This document shows, in pieces, positions 1 to 7,427 of a stretch of DNA of 64,000 nt (position 1 is its first letter; every line of letters starts with the position of its first letter). The stretch comes from Rhodovastum sp963804495 (GTDB lineage Bacteria > Pseudomonadota > Alphaproteobacteria > Acetobacterales > Acetobacteraceae). The DNA lies in assembly GCA_963804495.1 (NCBI GenBank), contig CAWDQN010000004.1, positions 1 through 64,000 of the forward strand, written 5' to 3'. The notes below the pieces were generated by a model, which saw only the letters and a program-made list of their open reading frames with translations, made no database searches and was not told the DNA's origin. A program made the position numbers and the translations under genes.

Positions 1-44
1 GGAAAGTCCACCTGATAAGAAATGATATTCTGCGCATCCTCAAA

Positions 45-63
45 ATGGCGACCCCAGCAGGAC
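45..63. repeat. Left attachment site copy of the genomic island
   Basis: ATGGCGACCCCAGCAGGAC is identical to 10126-10144, where it is the 3' end (CCA, acceptor strand, part of the T stem) of tRNA-Arg on the minus strand. Here no other part of a tRNA follows, so this is the duplicated end left by integration into the tRNA gene. The two copies bracket about 10.08 kb that contains a tyrosine integrase at the tRNA-proximal end. Confidence 0.88.
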
Positions 64-125
64 GATACGCCTCCCGACCGTCATCCCGCTGTGGGTCTTG
101 GATTTCCTGGCCTGGGGCTGGGTGT

Positions 126-150
126 GCGTGGGTCAAGCGCGTGGGTCAAG
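126..150 (+). repeat. Arm-type integrase repeats, left end
   Basis: Two perfect copies of GCGTGGGTCAAG start at 126 and 139, 13 bp apart, just inside the left attachment site. The same 12-mer, exact or with one mismatch, occurs three times just inside the right attachment site (10031-10066). Short direct repeats near both ends of an integrated element are typical arm-type binding sites of tyrosine recombinases. The binding role is inference. Confidence 0.6.
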
Positions 151-251
151 TTGGTCTAACCGTTCCGCCCCGCCCCCTCCACGGGTCGGTCTGGGGCCGG
201 CCTATCCCTTCCACAACTCCGACCGGCCACCCAGGCCCACCCCATCCCCGG

Positions 252-373
252 ACATGCCCCTAGAAGCCCCTCAGAAGGCCGTAGAGGGCGGTCCAGGGAG
301 GGGCTGCTACTACCCTAGCCGCTGACCGTTGCATTAACTTCTACGGCCTTCCTAGGGGCTCTAAAGTAAAGGT
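252..373 (+). repeat. Long dyad repeat, copy A
   Basis: About 120 bp that recurs at 895-1017. The first 35 bases and the last section (CTACGGCCTTCCTAGGG then CTCTAAAGTAAAGG) are nearly identical between copies, while the middle differs. Within one copy, CCCCTAG and AGAAGGCCGTAGA are complementary to TCTACGGCCTTC and CTAGGGG, so each copy can fold into a long hairpin. Conserved arms with a divergent centre suggest selection on structure or on two protein sites. Function unknown. Confidence 0.7.
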
Positions 374-630
374 AGCCCCAGCGGCCATCCTGGCAGTCGC
401 ATCGGCGACGCTCCCGCCCTCTCGACTGCCTCGTTGCTGCCCAGACCATGCCCAGGCAGTCGCGTCCAAGCGACGCTCCACAACCCGGACCCGTGCCCGA
501 CCGGTGCCCCGCGTTGGGGGAGGGGGGAGGAAAGGGAAAGAGCGGAAAGGGGGACTATAGGGGGATAGGTGAGTATGGGAATGAAGGGGAACCCTTCCCG
601 AACGTAGTGAGGGAGGGGGGAGGGGGAACC

Positions 631-670
631 TAAACGTTACCTCAACGTTCCTCATCGTTCCTCAACGATC
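631..670 (+). repeat. Tandem 10-bp repeats
   Basis: Four contiguous 10-mers approximate CTCAACGTTC: TAAACGTTAC, CTCAACGTTC, CTCATCGTTC and CTCAACGATC. One helical turn per unit is the arrangement of iterons or operators. No replication gene lies next to them; the nearest candidate partner is the ParB-like gene at 2091, inside a separately acquired IS. Function unknown. Confidence 0.55.
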
Positions 671-894
671 CCTGACAGGGGACGTGGTGGGGTGGTCTTG
701 TTGGTGGTCTTGTTGGGTTGATCCTGGCAGGGAGGGTCTTACGGCCTTCGATGGGGCGGGCTAGCGCCCTTCCCAGACACGCCACCGCAGGCCCGCCATG
801 TGCCCACCGAAGAGTCCGCCATTGCGTGCCCGCTGTGGACCCTCAACGGTCCCCGTGAGGTAAAGTGGCTGGGATGGACAACCCTCGCTCCCAA

Positions 895-1017
895 ACATGC
901 CCCTAGAAGCCCCTCAGAAGGCCGTAGAGGACCTTGCGGGGCGGGGGTCGCTACTCACCCACCAGAAAACGTTGCACGGCCTTCTACGGCCTTCCTAGGG
1001 CCTCTAAAGTAAAGGTT
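895..1017 (+). repeat. Long dyad repeat, copy B
   Basis: Second copy of the repeat at 252-373, in the same orientation and about 640 bp away. The inverted arms and the terminal CTCTAAAGTAAAGG are kept and the central about 40 bp differ. The pair could be a binding site for an element-encoded protein, a structured RNA, or a terminator. I cannot choose among these. Confidence 0.7.
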
Positions 1018-1109
1018 GGCCAAGCCGCCGATCTTTATTCTTTACTAGGACCACGCTCCTATCCCTATACGGTTTTTCATCACTTCGTGAAATACCCCGG
1101 GCTCGTGCC

Positions 1110-1322
1110 CTAAGCCTCGGCTTCCACCTCACGCCCAAACCAGACCCTCAGGCCGAAGCACGGTGTGCGGACAACCCAGTGGCCCGGACAACCGTCCTCC
1201 CCTCGTTCCACCTTCCACGTGGCCAGACCGTTCCACCCAAGGCCAAGCCAGACGCTCGCCGCACCGTCCATCCCAACCTCAATCAACCGCCCGTAATCGG
1301 ACACCTTCAGCAGCAAAGCCAT
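1110..1322 (-). CDS. Small hypothetical protein of the island
   Basis: A 70-residue frame starting MALLLKVSDYGRL, preceded by GAGAGGA about 7 nt before the ATG. An upstream in-frame ATG (1358) exists but has a poorer context. The product is tryptophan- and glycine-rich (WLGLGWNGLATW, HWVVRTPCFGLRVWF), with no signal peptide or recognised motif. It lies just outside the IS21-like element. I do not recognise the family. The ribosome binding site and ordinary composition are the only support. Confidence 0.45.
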   Translation of the reverse strand: MALLLKVSDYGRLIEVGMDGAASVWLGLGWNGLATWKVERGEDGCPGHWVVRTPCFGLRVWFGREVEAEA

Positions 1323-1578
1323 GTCGTGTTCCTCTCGTTTACCGCCAGACGAGGGCAACCATGCTTCGGCAGGACAGCAGCCTCAAGTTACAGATGCGAC
1401 AGCACTACCGGACATGAGAGTATCCCTCGGCGCTCACGAGGTTGACCCGGGGGTCTGCTCACCAGAGTTGACCCACTGACTGCGGTCCTATCGTCCATCG
1501 GCCGATGATCGGCCGGACGGTTGTCATCGTCTGAAGGTGGTTTCCACGCTTCGCGCTGGTTTTGGGCGCGGAGGCGCA

Positions 1579-2080
1579 ACCATGGAGTGTCGGCGGTGCG
1601 AGGCCTGCGGGCAGGCATTCCGGCCGCGTGCGCAGGTTCCCCGGCAGCGTTTTTGCGGGAAGGCGGCCTGCCAGCGTGAGCGCCGGCGACGCTGGCAGCA
1701 GGGCAAGCGGCGGGGCGACGGCGATTACCGCGCCAATCAGGCGCTGGCGCAACGGGCCTGGGCCGACGGCCGCCGCGATTACTGGCGTGAGTGGCGGGCA
1801 GCCCACCCCGAATACACCGAGCGCAACCGTCTGGAGCAGCGGCGACGCGACCGCCAGCGGCATGCGTCACGTCTTGCAAAGATGGACGCGTCAACGCCAG
1901 TTCATCCCATTCCATCAGGGACTTACCGTCTGGTGCCGTGGACGGGTGGCGATCTTGCAAAGATGGACGCGTGCACGGTCAAACTGACAGTGATTTCAGA
2001 TGGGTATGGCCAGGACGGGGGCGCCGGGCCGATCTTGCAAAGAGAGGAACATCATAGGGACGCGCGAACCGTCCTGCTAG
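1579..2080 (+). pseudogene. Cys-rich zinc-finger-type passenger protein, probable 3' frameshift
   Basis: Reading from ATG 1579, the N-terminus has a treble-clef-like pattern (CRRC-x2-CGQ, then FCGK-x2-CQRERRRRW) followed by a very basic, Arg/Trp-rich segment. The C-terminal half carries LAKMDA repeated, encoded by the DNA repeat at 1871-2046. The open frame then runs on to 2436 across the ParB-like gene, which is implausible. Removing one G near 2045 gives LQRENIIGTREPSC and a stop at 2078-2080, just before the next start. From memory of related IS21-linked proteins that end is the expected one. I therefore infer a single-base insertion. Role unknown; the fold suggests nucleic acid binding. 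Confidence 0.6.
1871..2046 (+). repeat. Three 80-bp-spaced operator-like repeats
   Basis: TCTTGCAAAGATGGACGCG occurs at 1872 and 1953, and the first part (TCTTGCAAAGA) again at 2033, so the three sites lie about 80 bp apart. TCTTGCAAAGA is nearly palindromic. The sites sit inside the 3' half of the zinc-finger gene and directly upstream of the ParB-like gene, a natural place for binding sites of either product. The spacing equals about 7.6 helical turns. Binding is inference. Confidence 0.6.
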
Positions 2081-2090
2081 CGATGGCGCC

Positions 2091-2996
2091 ATGGACAGCC
2101 ATCGTCTGGAACTCGATCTGCACCAGTTGGACCTGCGCTTCGCCAGCAGCCGCCTGGTGGACCCGCAGGCGGTGGCGCGGATCGGCCAGTCCATCGAGCG
2201 CTGTGGCCAGATCGTGCCCTGCATCGTGGTGGCAGCTCCCGGCGGTGCCGGTGCGGACCCACGGGTGTTGGTCGACGGCTATCGGAGGGTTGCCGCGCTG
2301 CGCCGGCTGGGCCGCGACACGGCCAGCGTCGAGCAATGGACCTGCGGGCTGGCCGAGGCGGTGCTGGGGGTGTTGGCGCGCGCGCAGGATCGCTCGTTCG
2401 CCATCATCGAGGAGGCCTTGTTGCTGCGCGAGCTAATGCAGGGCCAGGGCCTGTCGCAGCAGGATCTGGCTCGCCGGTGCGGGCGGGATGTCAGCTGGGT
2501 GAGCCGGCGCCTGCAGCTGCTGTCGGGTTTGCCCGATGCGGCGCTGGCGGCCGTGCGCACCGGCAAGCTGTCGAGCTGGGCGGCCAATCGGGTGGTGGTG
2601 CCGTTGGCGCGTGCCAATCCGGTTCATGCCGACTGCCTGCTGGCGGCGCTGGCCGCGTCACCGCTGTCGACCCGCGAGTTGCAGTGCTGGTTCGCGCACT
2701 ACCAGCAGGCCGCGCAAACGGTGCGCGACCGCATGGTCGGCGATCCCCGCCTGTTTCTCGATGCCTTGCGAGCGAACGACGAGGAGCGCGCCGGCGAACG
2801 GCTGCGCGACGGCCCCGAAGGCGAATGCATCGTCGATCTGCGCTGCCTCGAGGCGGTCATCGCGCGCCTGACGGATCGCGCGGCAGCGCTGCAATCGGTG
2901 CCGCCGGCGCTGACCGCGGCAGTGCCGCGTCTGTGGTCGGCGATCAACGTCCTGACGATTGCGATCGACCGGGGGGACGCACTTGACCCCGGCTGA
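2091..2996 (+). CDS. ParB/RepB-like DNA-binding protein carried by the IS
   Basis: 301 residues. The N-terminal part (about 10-85) has the ParB/Srx-like pattern: Ser/Gln-rich VARIGQSIERCGQIVPCIV, then VLVDGYRRVAALRRLG, matching the box that in ParB binds CTP or a nucleotide. A ParB-type helix-turn-helix follows around residues 110-150 (LSQQDLARRCGRDVSWVSRRLQLL). The C-terminal half is unrecognised. ParB proteins act in plasmid or chromosome segregation, but no ParA is encoded nearby, so a regulatory or transposition-targeting role is more likely. It starts 11 bp after the inferred end of the zinc-finger gene and overlaps istA. Confidence 0.75.
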   Translation: MDSHRLELDLHQLDLRFASSRLVDPQAVARIGQSIERCGQIVPCIVVAAPGGAGADPRVLVDGYRRVAALRRLGRDTASVEQWTCGLAEAVLGVLARAQDRSFAIIEEALLLRELMQGQGLSQQDLARRCGRDVSWVSRRLQLLSGLPDAALAAVRTGKLSSWAANRVVVPLARANPVHADCLLAALAASPLSTRELQCWFAHYQQAAQTVRDRMVGDPRLFLDALRANDEERAGERLRDGPEGECIVDLRCLEAVIARLTDRAAALQSVPPALTAAVPRLWSAINVLTIAIDRGDALDPG

Positions 2997-4374
2997 GATC
3001 CGCACCGCAGTGCGCACGCTGCAGGCGCAGCGGCATAGCCTGCGCGAGATCAGCCGTCTGCTGGCGCTGTCGCGCAACACCGTGCGGCGCATCCTGCGCG
3101 AGCCGGACCGGACTGAAGCGGTGCCGTGCGACGAAGCGACGTTGGTGCGGATGAAGGCCGCCTTCGAGCGGGCCCGCGGCAACGTCGTGCGCGTCCGCGA
3201 ACTGCTGGCCGACGACGGCCTGGAGGTGCCCTACAGCAGCTTGACCCGCTGGGTCCGGGAGGCCGGCCTGCGCAGTCCGCCGCGGCGCGCCGGCGAATAC
3301 GAGTTCGTGCCGGGCCAGGAGATGCAGCACGACACGTCGCCGCATCGGGTGACGTTCGCGAACACCGACAAGTCGGTCACCGCCCAGTGTGCCGGCCTGG
3401 TGCTGGCCTACTCGCGCCGGCTATTCATCCAGTACTACCCGCGGTTCACCCGCTTCGAGGCCAAGGCGTTCCTGCTCGAGGCGGCGCGCTTCATGGCGGG
3501 CGTCTGCCCGGTCTGCATCATCGATAATACCAGCGTCCTGCTCGCCGCCGGTGCCGGCGCCGACGCCGTGATCGCCCCCGAGATGGCGGCCTTCGCCCGC
3601 ACTCTGGGCTTCCGATTCCGCGCCCACCGGGTCGGGAATCCAGACCGCAAGGGTCGGATCGAAAGACCATTCGCCTATGTCGAGACGAATTTCCTGGCCG
3701 GCCGCAGCTTCACGGATTTTGACGACCTCAACCGCCAGGCGCTCGCCTGGTGCCGCGAGGTTGCCAACCGAAAGCCCAAGGCAGCGCTCGGCATGTCGCC
3801 AGATGCCGCCTACGTCATCGAGCAGCCGCACCTCGTGCCGTTGCCCGACGCGTTGCCGCCGGTCTACGAGTTGCTGGAACGCGTCGTCGACCTGCACGGC
3901 TTTGTCAGCGTCGATACCAACCGCTACTCCGTGCCCGAGCGCTTCGTCGGCAAGTCGGTCGCTGTCTACAAGCACCCCACCGAAATCCATATCCGCCGCA
4001 AGGACACGACGATCGCCGTCCACCCGCGGTTGATCGCCGAGCGCGATGCCAGGAGCACCCTGCCTGGTCATCATACCATCCCAGTGCGGCAGGGTCGCGG
4101 CGCGGCGGCGGAAGAGGCGTTGCTGGGCGGCCACCATCCCAGCCTCGACCGTTACGCCGCCGCTCTCAAGCTGCGCAGTCACGGATACGGGCGACGGCCA
4201 CTCCGCCGGCTGATCGAGATGAAGCGCACCTACCCCGCCGGCCCGTTCATCGCCGCCATCGAGCAAGCCCTGCACTACGGCCTGTTCGATCTCGGCCGTC
4301 TGGAAGACCTCATCCTCAAACATGTCGCCGGCGACTTCTTCGCGCTGAACACCAGGAAAGACGACGATGCATGA
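2983..4374 (+). CDS. istA: IS21-family transposase IstA
   Basis: About 463 residues from TTG 2983, which has GGGGGGA upstream; another TTG at 2959 is possible. The N-terminal helix-turn-helix reads HSLREISRLLALSRNTVRRIL. The integrase-like (rve) core shows D in MQHDTSPH, D in CIIDNTSVLL and E in GRIERPFAYVETNF, consistent with the DDE triad of IS21 transposases, and the C-terminus has the Mu-type beta domain (YELLERVVDLHGFVSVDTNRYSVP). It overlaps the ParB-like gene and, by 8 bp, istB, so the three are translationally linked. It appears intact. Confidence 0.9.
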   Translation: MTPAEIRTAVRTLQAQRHSLREISRLLALSRNTVRRILREPDRTEAVPCDEATLVRMKAAFERARGNVVRVRELLADDGLEVPYSSLTRWVREAGLRSPPRRAGEYEFVPGQEMQHDTSPHRVTFANTDKSVTAQCAGLVLAYSRRLFIQYYPRFTRFEAKAFLLEAARFMAGVCPVCIIDNTSVLLAAGAGADAVIAPEMAAFARTLGFRFRAHRVGNPDRKGRIERPFAYVETNFLAGRSFTDFDDLNRQALAWCREVANRKPKAALGMSPDAAYVIEQPHLVPLPDALPPVYELLERVVDLHGFVSVDTNRYSVPERFVGKSVAVYKHPTEIHIRRKDTTIAVHPRLIAERDARSTLPGHHTIPVRQGRGAAAEEALLGGHHPSLDRYAAALKLRSHGYGRRPLRRLIEMKRTYPAGPFIAAIEQALHYGLFDLGRLEDLILKHVAGDFFALNTRKDDDA

Positions 4375-5137
4375 CAAGCTGCGCGCGCTGATCGCCCAGT
4401 TGCGCCTGCACGGCATGGCCGAGGCACTCGACGCCGAGATCGAACGCGCCGAGCGCGAAGCGATCGCTGGACCCGAGCTGCTGTACCGGCTGCTCGGACA
4501 GGAGGCCGCGTCCCGCCGCGAACGCAGCCTGGCGTATCGTCTGGGACAGGCGCGTCTGCCATGGCGGTGGTCACTCGACAGCTTCCCGTTCGATCGACAG
4601 CCTGGCGTCAGCCGCGCGCAGATCCAGACGCTGGCCGGGCTGGACTTCCTGCGCCGGACCGACAACGTCCTGCTCATCGGCAAACCCGGCACCGGTAAAA
4701 CCGGCTTGGCAATCGGTTTGTTGCGCGAGGCCTGCCTCAATGGCTACCGTGGCCGCTTCATCAATGCTCAAGTCCTGCTCGATGAACTCTATGCCTCTCT
4801 GGCAGACCGCACCACCACACGGCTGCTGGCCCAGCTGAGTTGCATGCAGCCCTTGCTGATTGACGAGCTAAGCTACCTGACAATCAAGCCGGAACAATCA
4901 AACGCATTCTTTCGTCTGATGGACCAACGCTACAACCGGGTCTCGACGATCATCACCACCAACCTCGAACTGTCCGACTGGTACGAGCTGTTCGACAAGA
5001 AGCCGCTGGTCGATGCGCTGCTCGATCGCCTGCAGCACCACTGCATCACCATCCGCATCAACGGCCCGTCCCTGCGCAGCCCGGAGCCTCCGACACCGGC
5101 GTCGCCAACACCGGCGCGCCGCACCACCAAAACCTGA
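4367..5137 (+). CDS. istB: IstB helper ATPase of the IS21-like element
   Basis: 256 residues, AAA+ family related to DnaC. Walker A is GKPGTGKTGLA (about residue 105), Walker B is LLIDELSYL, and sensor 1 is STIITTNLEL. IstB helps IstA in target choice and strand transfer. The last about 25 residues (PEPPTPASPTPARRTTKT) are a low-complexity tail. The gene overlaps istA by 8 bp, the standard IS21 arrangement, and appears complete. Confidence 0.92.
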   Translation: MHDKLRALIAQLRLHGMAEALDAEIERAEREAIAGPELLYRLLGQEAASRRERSLAYRLGQARLPWRWSLDSFPFDRQPGVSRAQIQTLAGLDFLRRTDNVLLIGKPGTGKTGLAIGLLREACLNGYRGRFINAQVLLDELYASLADRTTTRLLAQLSCMQPLLIDELSYLTIKPEQSNAFFRLMDQRYNRVSTIITTNLELSDWYELFDKKPLVDALLDRLQHHCITIRINGPSLRSPEPPTPASPTPARRTTKT

Positions 5138-5740
5138 AGGCCCCGGCAACACCACCGCCGCAGCGCCGAGGGGTGCCACGGCGCGCAAGGCGCGTCAAAG
5201 GGCAGCTGCTCGCCATGCTCGAAAATCGGCCAGCGCCGATTTTCTGCGCGTAGCTCCGCTCCCGCCGCGCAAGCAGGCGCGCGGCGCCTTTGACCCGCCT
5301 CGCACGCCGTGGCCCATAGGTGGCGTCGGGACGGAAGGCGTCCCGACAATTCGACGCGCGCTCGCCGCGCGGCGTCGAACGAAAGGCTGAGGTTTGGCAG
5401 CAGCCACGTCACGATCGATCGCGTGGTCGGGCCGCTGAGCCACGTCAGCGCTGCCGACTCCTCCCGACCCGGCAGCCGCCGGGGGCGTGCCCGTCTCGCC
5501 GTGACAGGACGCGACGTGCTGCCCGGGCCGTGACCCGCGACAACACCTGACCGCCTTCATCCCCGGGTCTCCGTCGGTGCACGCCCCGGCGGCAGGCATG
5601 GCGCCTGGGCAGACAAAGGAAAATTTGCCGCCGACCACGCCCGCTACCGACCGATCAGGCCATCTGACCACAAACTCATGCGCACTTGCTGGGTCCATTC
5701 CCATGAGCAGAAGTGGGTCCGTTTCCGTGAGCGCTGAGGG
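5138..5740. other. Right non-coding end of the IS21-like element with large palindromes
   Basis: No gene seen. GCCACGGCG...CGTCAAAGG (about 5174-5199) pairs with CCTTTGAC...CGCCGTGGC (about 5289-5314), enclosing a smaller perfect hairpin (AAAATCGGC/GCCGATTTT near 5221-5243) that resembles a terminator for istB. Two GGGTCC blocks at 5690-5720 belong to the right terminal repeats. About 600 bp is long for the end of an IS21 element. Confidence 0.6.
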
Positions 5741-5884
5741 AGTATCCCTGACGTGGGACCGTCCCTCGTTGCTTTCCGCTCATGCTGGAAGCCGGCAAGG
5801 GTAGGTGTTCGATCCCTGCCCTACTCACCGTCCTCAGGCGTGCGGCTGCCGACCCACAAGCTCGAAACCGGCAAGGAGTCGGTT

Positions 5885-6469
5885 TTATGTGATTTCAACG
5901 CCTTGCAGTGGACCTTCAGCCGACCCCTCCAACATCCGGTAGACGCTGCTACGGGCCACCCCAAGCGCCTTGGCGATCCCAGCCGGCCCCATGCCCTCCG
6001 CTGCCAAGGCCCGCACCCTGACTGGGTCGATTGAGGGCTTGCGGCCACGATATTTCCCCTCGCCCTTCGCCTTGGCGATGCCCTCGCGCTGCCGCTCCAA
6101 CATAATTTCACGTTCCCAGGTCGCCACCCCTGCCAGGATGGTGAGGATCAACTTGGACGTGGGATTGCGTGTGTCCAGACGCTCCCCGCCCATGGACAGG
6201 ATCAGAAGCCCAACGCCCCGTTTGGTCAGGGCCTCCTCAATGTCCAGCAGTTCCCGAGTAGAACGGGCAAGGCGGTCGGGCTTTGTGACCATCAGCACAT
6301 CGCCTTCGCGGACGAAGTCGAGTGCCTGCTTCAGTCCATCGCGCTTGGCGATGCTGGAAACTTGTTCCGCAAAGACCCGTTCTGCTCCCGCTGCCCTTAG
6401 GTCCCGCTCTTGTGCTGCAAGGCCCGCGTCCTGTTCCGCCGTTGATGTCCTCGCGTAACCGACCAACAT
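5885..6469 (-). CDS. Serine recombinase of the resolvase/invertase family
   Basis: 194 residues. It starts MLVGYARTSTAEQ, where the Ser in ARTST is the catalytic serine position. The resolvase catalytic domain continues with VTKPDRLARSTREL (conserved R-x2-R/S region) and LTILAGVATWEREIMLERQREG (helix E). A C-terminal helix-turn-helix (GMGPAGIAKALGVARSSVYRML) binds DNA. Length and domain order match Tn3 resolvases and Gin-type invertases. A repeat cluster at 6481-6613, directly upstream, is the likely res site. No transposase partner is nearby, so it may resolve dimers of the island or be left from a lost transposon. Confidence 0.9.
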   Translation of the reverse strand: MLVGYARTSTAEQDAGLAAQERDLRAAGAERVFAEQVSSIAKRDGLKQALDFVREGDVLMVTKPDRLARSTRELLDIEEALTKRGVGLLILSMGGERLDTRNPTSKLILTILAGVATWEREIMLERQREGIAKAKGEGKYRGRKPSIDPVRVRALAAEGMGPAGIAKALGVARSSVYRMLEGSAEGPLQGVEIT

Positions 6470-6480
6470 GATCGCCTCCG

Positions 6481-6613
6481 ATGCGTCCGATTAGGGTCTG
6501 GACCTTCTACCCTCATGCGTCCGATAGCGCAAGACCCATTCTATTCGGACGCCCTGCACAGGATTCCGGCAGGGGCATCGGACGTCCGACTGGGGCTTGG
6601 TCTAATCGGACAC
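6481..6613. promoter_or_regulatory. Probable res site of the serine recombinase
   Basis: Five copies of a GCGTCCGATTAG-like box: direct at 6481 (ATGCGTCCGATTAG) and 6515 (ATGCGTCCGATAGC), inverted at 6543 (ATTCGGACGCC), a fused palindrome at 6576 (GCATCGGACGTCCGAC), and inverted at 6601 (TCTAATCGGACAC). Clustered paired half-sites upstream of the recombinase start are how res subsites are built, and they would also allow autoregulation. Assignment to individual subsites is uncertain. Confidence 0.65.
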
Positions 6614-6676
6614 ATTGAAGCAGGCGGGAGACCGTGGCCTGACCGTGCTGGCCGCAGCCCCTATGCTGGCGCAGGG

Positions 6677-7123
6677 TTACTTTACGCAGTTACCAACAGC
6701 GAAGGCACACTGTTCACCCTTGGTGAGGAGGCCCCCGGTAGGGCCGCTGTAGTTCACACGTTGAACGACGCCGTTCTGCATTACGACGTTCACAGTGCAG
6801 AACCTTGACGATGAAGTCCCGAAAGATGATCCCAGTCCGGAGGCGTAAGCCGAGTTTCCGGCCTCTGTTGCTTGGGCGTTAAGCGTTGAAAATGTTGAGA
6901 TATCGCGTCGTCCATTGCTGGACATATAAGACCATACCTCTGTTGTTCCTTCTGCCGCTTTCTGCCCGGGGATGCCCATACATGCCAGAACTTGCTCTTT
7001 CGACATGCCGACCATACGGGCCTTTGCCTCTGAGGCCGTATCAGCCCGCTCAAAGGCACAAGAGCAAACGAGCGCCGCCAAACCAACGACAGGCATTACG
7101 GGGCGTATCAAGGCTCCCTCCAT
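6677..7123 (-). CDS. Small lipoprotein-like protein with BamE/SmpA-like N-terminal motif
   Basis: 148 residues with an N-terminal hydrophobic segment ending in Cys residues (VVGLAALVCSCAF), a signal and possible lipobox. The next part, KARMVGMSKEQVLACMGIPGQKAAEGTTEVWSY, matches the GMSKEQVLxxxGxP..G..EVW pattern of SmpA/OmlA-type small outer membrane lipoproteins. The remainder is Ser/Gly/Asn-rich, with two late Cys. It is probably periplasmic or outer-membrane bound. It overlaps a short upstream frame (7108-7353). Function inside the island is unknown. Confidence 0.7.
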   Translation of the reverse strand: MEGALIRPVMPVVGLAALVCSCAFERADTASEAKARMVGMSKEQVLACMGIPGQKAAEGTTEVWSYMSSNGRRDISTFSTLNAQATEAGNSAYASGLGSSFGTSSSRFCTVNVVMQNGVVQRVNYSGPTGGLLTKGEQCAFAVGNCVK

Positions 7124-7353
7124 TTAGCACCAAGGATCGTAGTTAAGCAGACCAACCTTGAGTGGGGTTCAACCATACCGGGCCGCTGCCGACAAGGCGG
7201 CCCTACTCGAACTCTCGTTTCTACCCCGTCCGGTCCCTGCCTGAGAAACGCTAACTCGTTGATCCACTTCAAAAACCCGTTAAAGGCTCTCGTTGTTGTT
7301 GTTGGGTCCTGAGCGGCGCTGAAGCTCGCCAGAATTTCCTCACTGGGTCCCAT
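7108..7353 (-). CDS. Possible small protein upstream of the lipoprotein
   Basis: 81 residues starting MGPSEEILASFSAAQD, overlapping the lipoprotein start by 16 bp, as in a coupled pair. Its start lies in a motif (ATGGGACCC on the minus strand) repeated at several places in the island. Part of it resembles, at DNA and protein level, the decayed segment at 8319-8440 (RAFNGFLKW versus RAFTGIFEM). It could be a real small gene that was duplicated, or a chance frame in a repeat. No homologue recognised. Confidence 0.3.
   Translation of the reverse strand: MGPSEEILASFSAAQDPTTTTRAFNGFLKWINELAFLRQGPDGVETRVRVGPPCRQRPGMVEPHSRLVCLTTILGAKWREP
7229..7353. repeat. Imperfect direct repeat, copy 1
   Basis: CCGGTCCCTG..GAAACGCTAAC..CTTCAAAAACCCGTTAAAGGCTCTCGTTGTTG..GGGTCCTGAGCGGCGCTGAAGC..AATTTCCTCACTGGGTCCCAT aligns over about 110 bp with 8319-8440 (same orientation, small indels). 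The last part (CACTGGGTCCCATC) is an independent short motif also found near 7427, 8530 and 8600. The block looks like a duplicated module with degenerating coding content on the minus strand. Confidence 0.55.
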
Positions 7354-7427
7354 CAACCGGTCCCTACTCGGCCGGGGGGGGGGGCGTTCATCGGTCGAAG
7401 GTGCTTCCGGCCCCACCCAAACCCTGA

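Larger units (their letters stand above)
151..1109. other. Left arm of the island, no convincing gene
   Basis: No frame here has convincing coding character. It contains two long inverted-arm repeats (252-373 and 895-1017), a pair of similar blocks around GGCAGTCGC/GCGACGCTCC (about 393-475), purine-rich G runs (510-625), a tandem 10-mer (631-670), and a short GGTGGTCTTGTT duplication near 690-715. It looks like a regulatory or structural arm of the element rather than coding DNA. Confidence 0.5.
1424..5740 (+). mobile_element. IS21-like element with ParB-like and zinc-finger passengers
   Basis: The ends are inverted repeats: CCCTCGGCGCTCACG on the left and CCCTCAGCGCTCACG (reverse complement) on the right. 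Each is followed by spaced internal repeats (GACCC and TCTGCTCA blocks on both sides), as in the multiple terminal repeats of IS21 elements. AGTAT at 1419-1423 is duplicated at 5741-5745, and the match can be extended to AGTATCCCT, so the target duplication is 5 to 9 bp. Contents: a zinc-finger gene (frameshifted), a ParB-like gene, istA, istB, then about 600 bp of palindromic non-coding DNA. The istA/istB pair with overlapping ends is diagnostic; the first two genes are passengers. Confidence 0.85.

Noticed and set aside
341..655. Open minus frame in the island left arm
   Set aside because: Composition follows the G/C runs of the repeat region, with no ribosome site and no protein-like pattern.
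5780..5830. tRNA-like tail (GTTCGATCCCTGCCCTACTCACC)
   Set aside because: The T stem does not pair as a tRNA T arm and no other tRNA parts are near; at most a relic.
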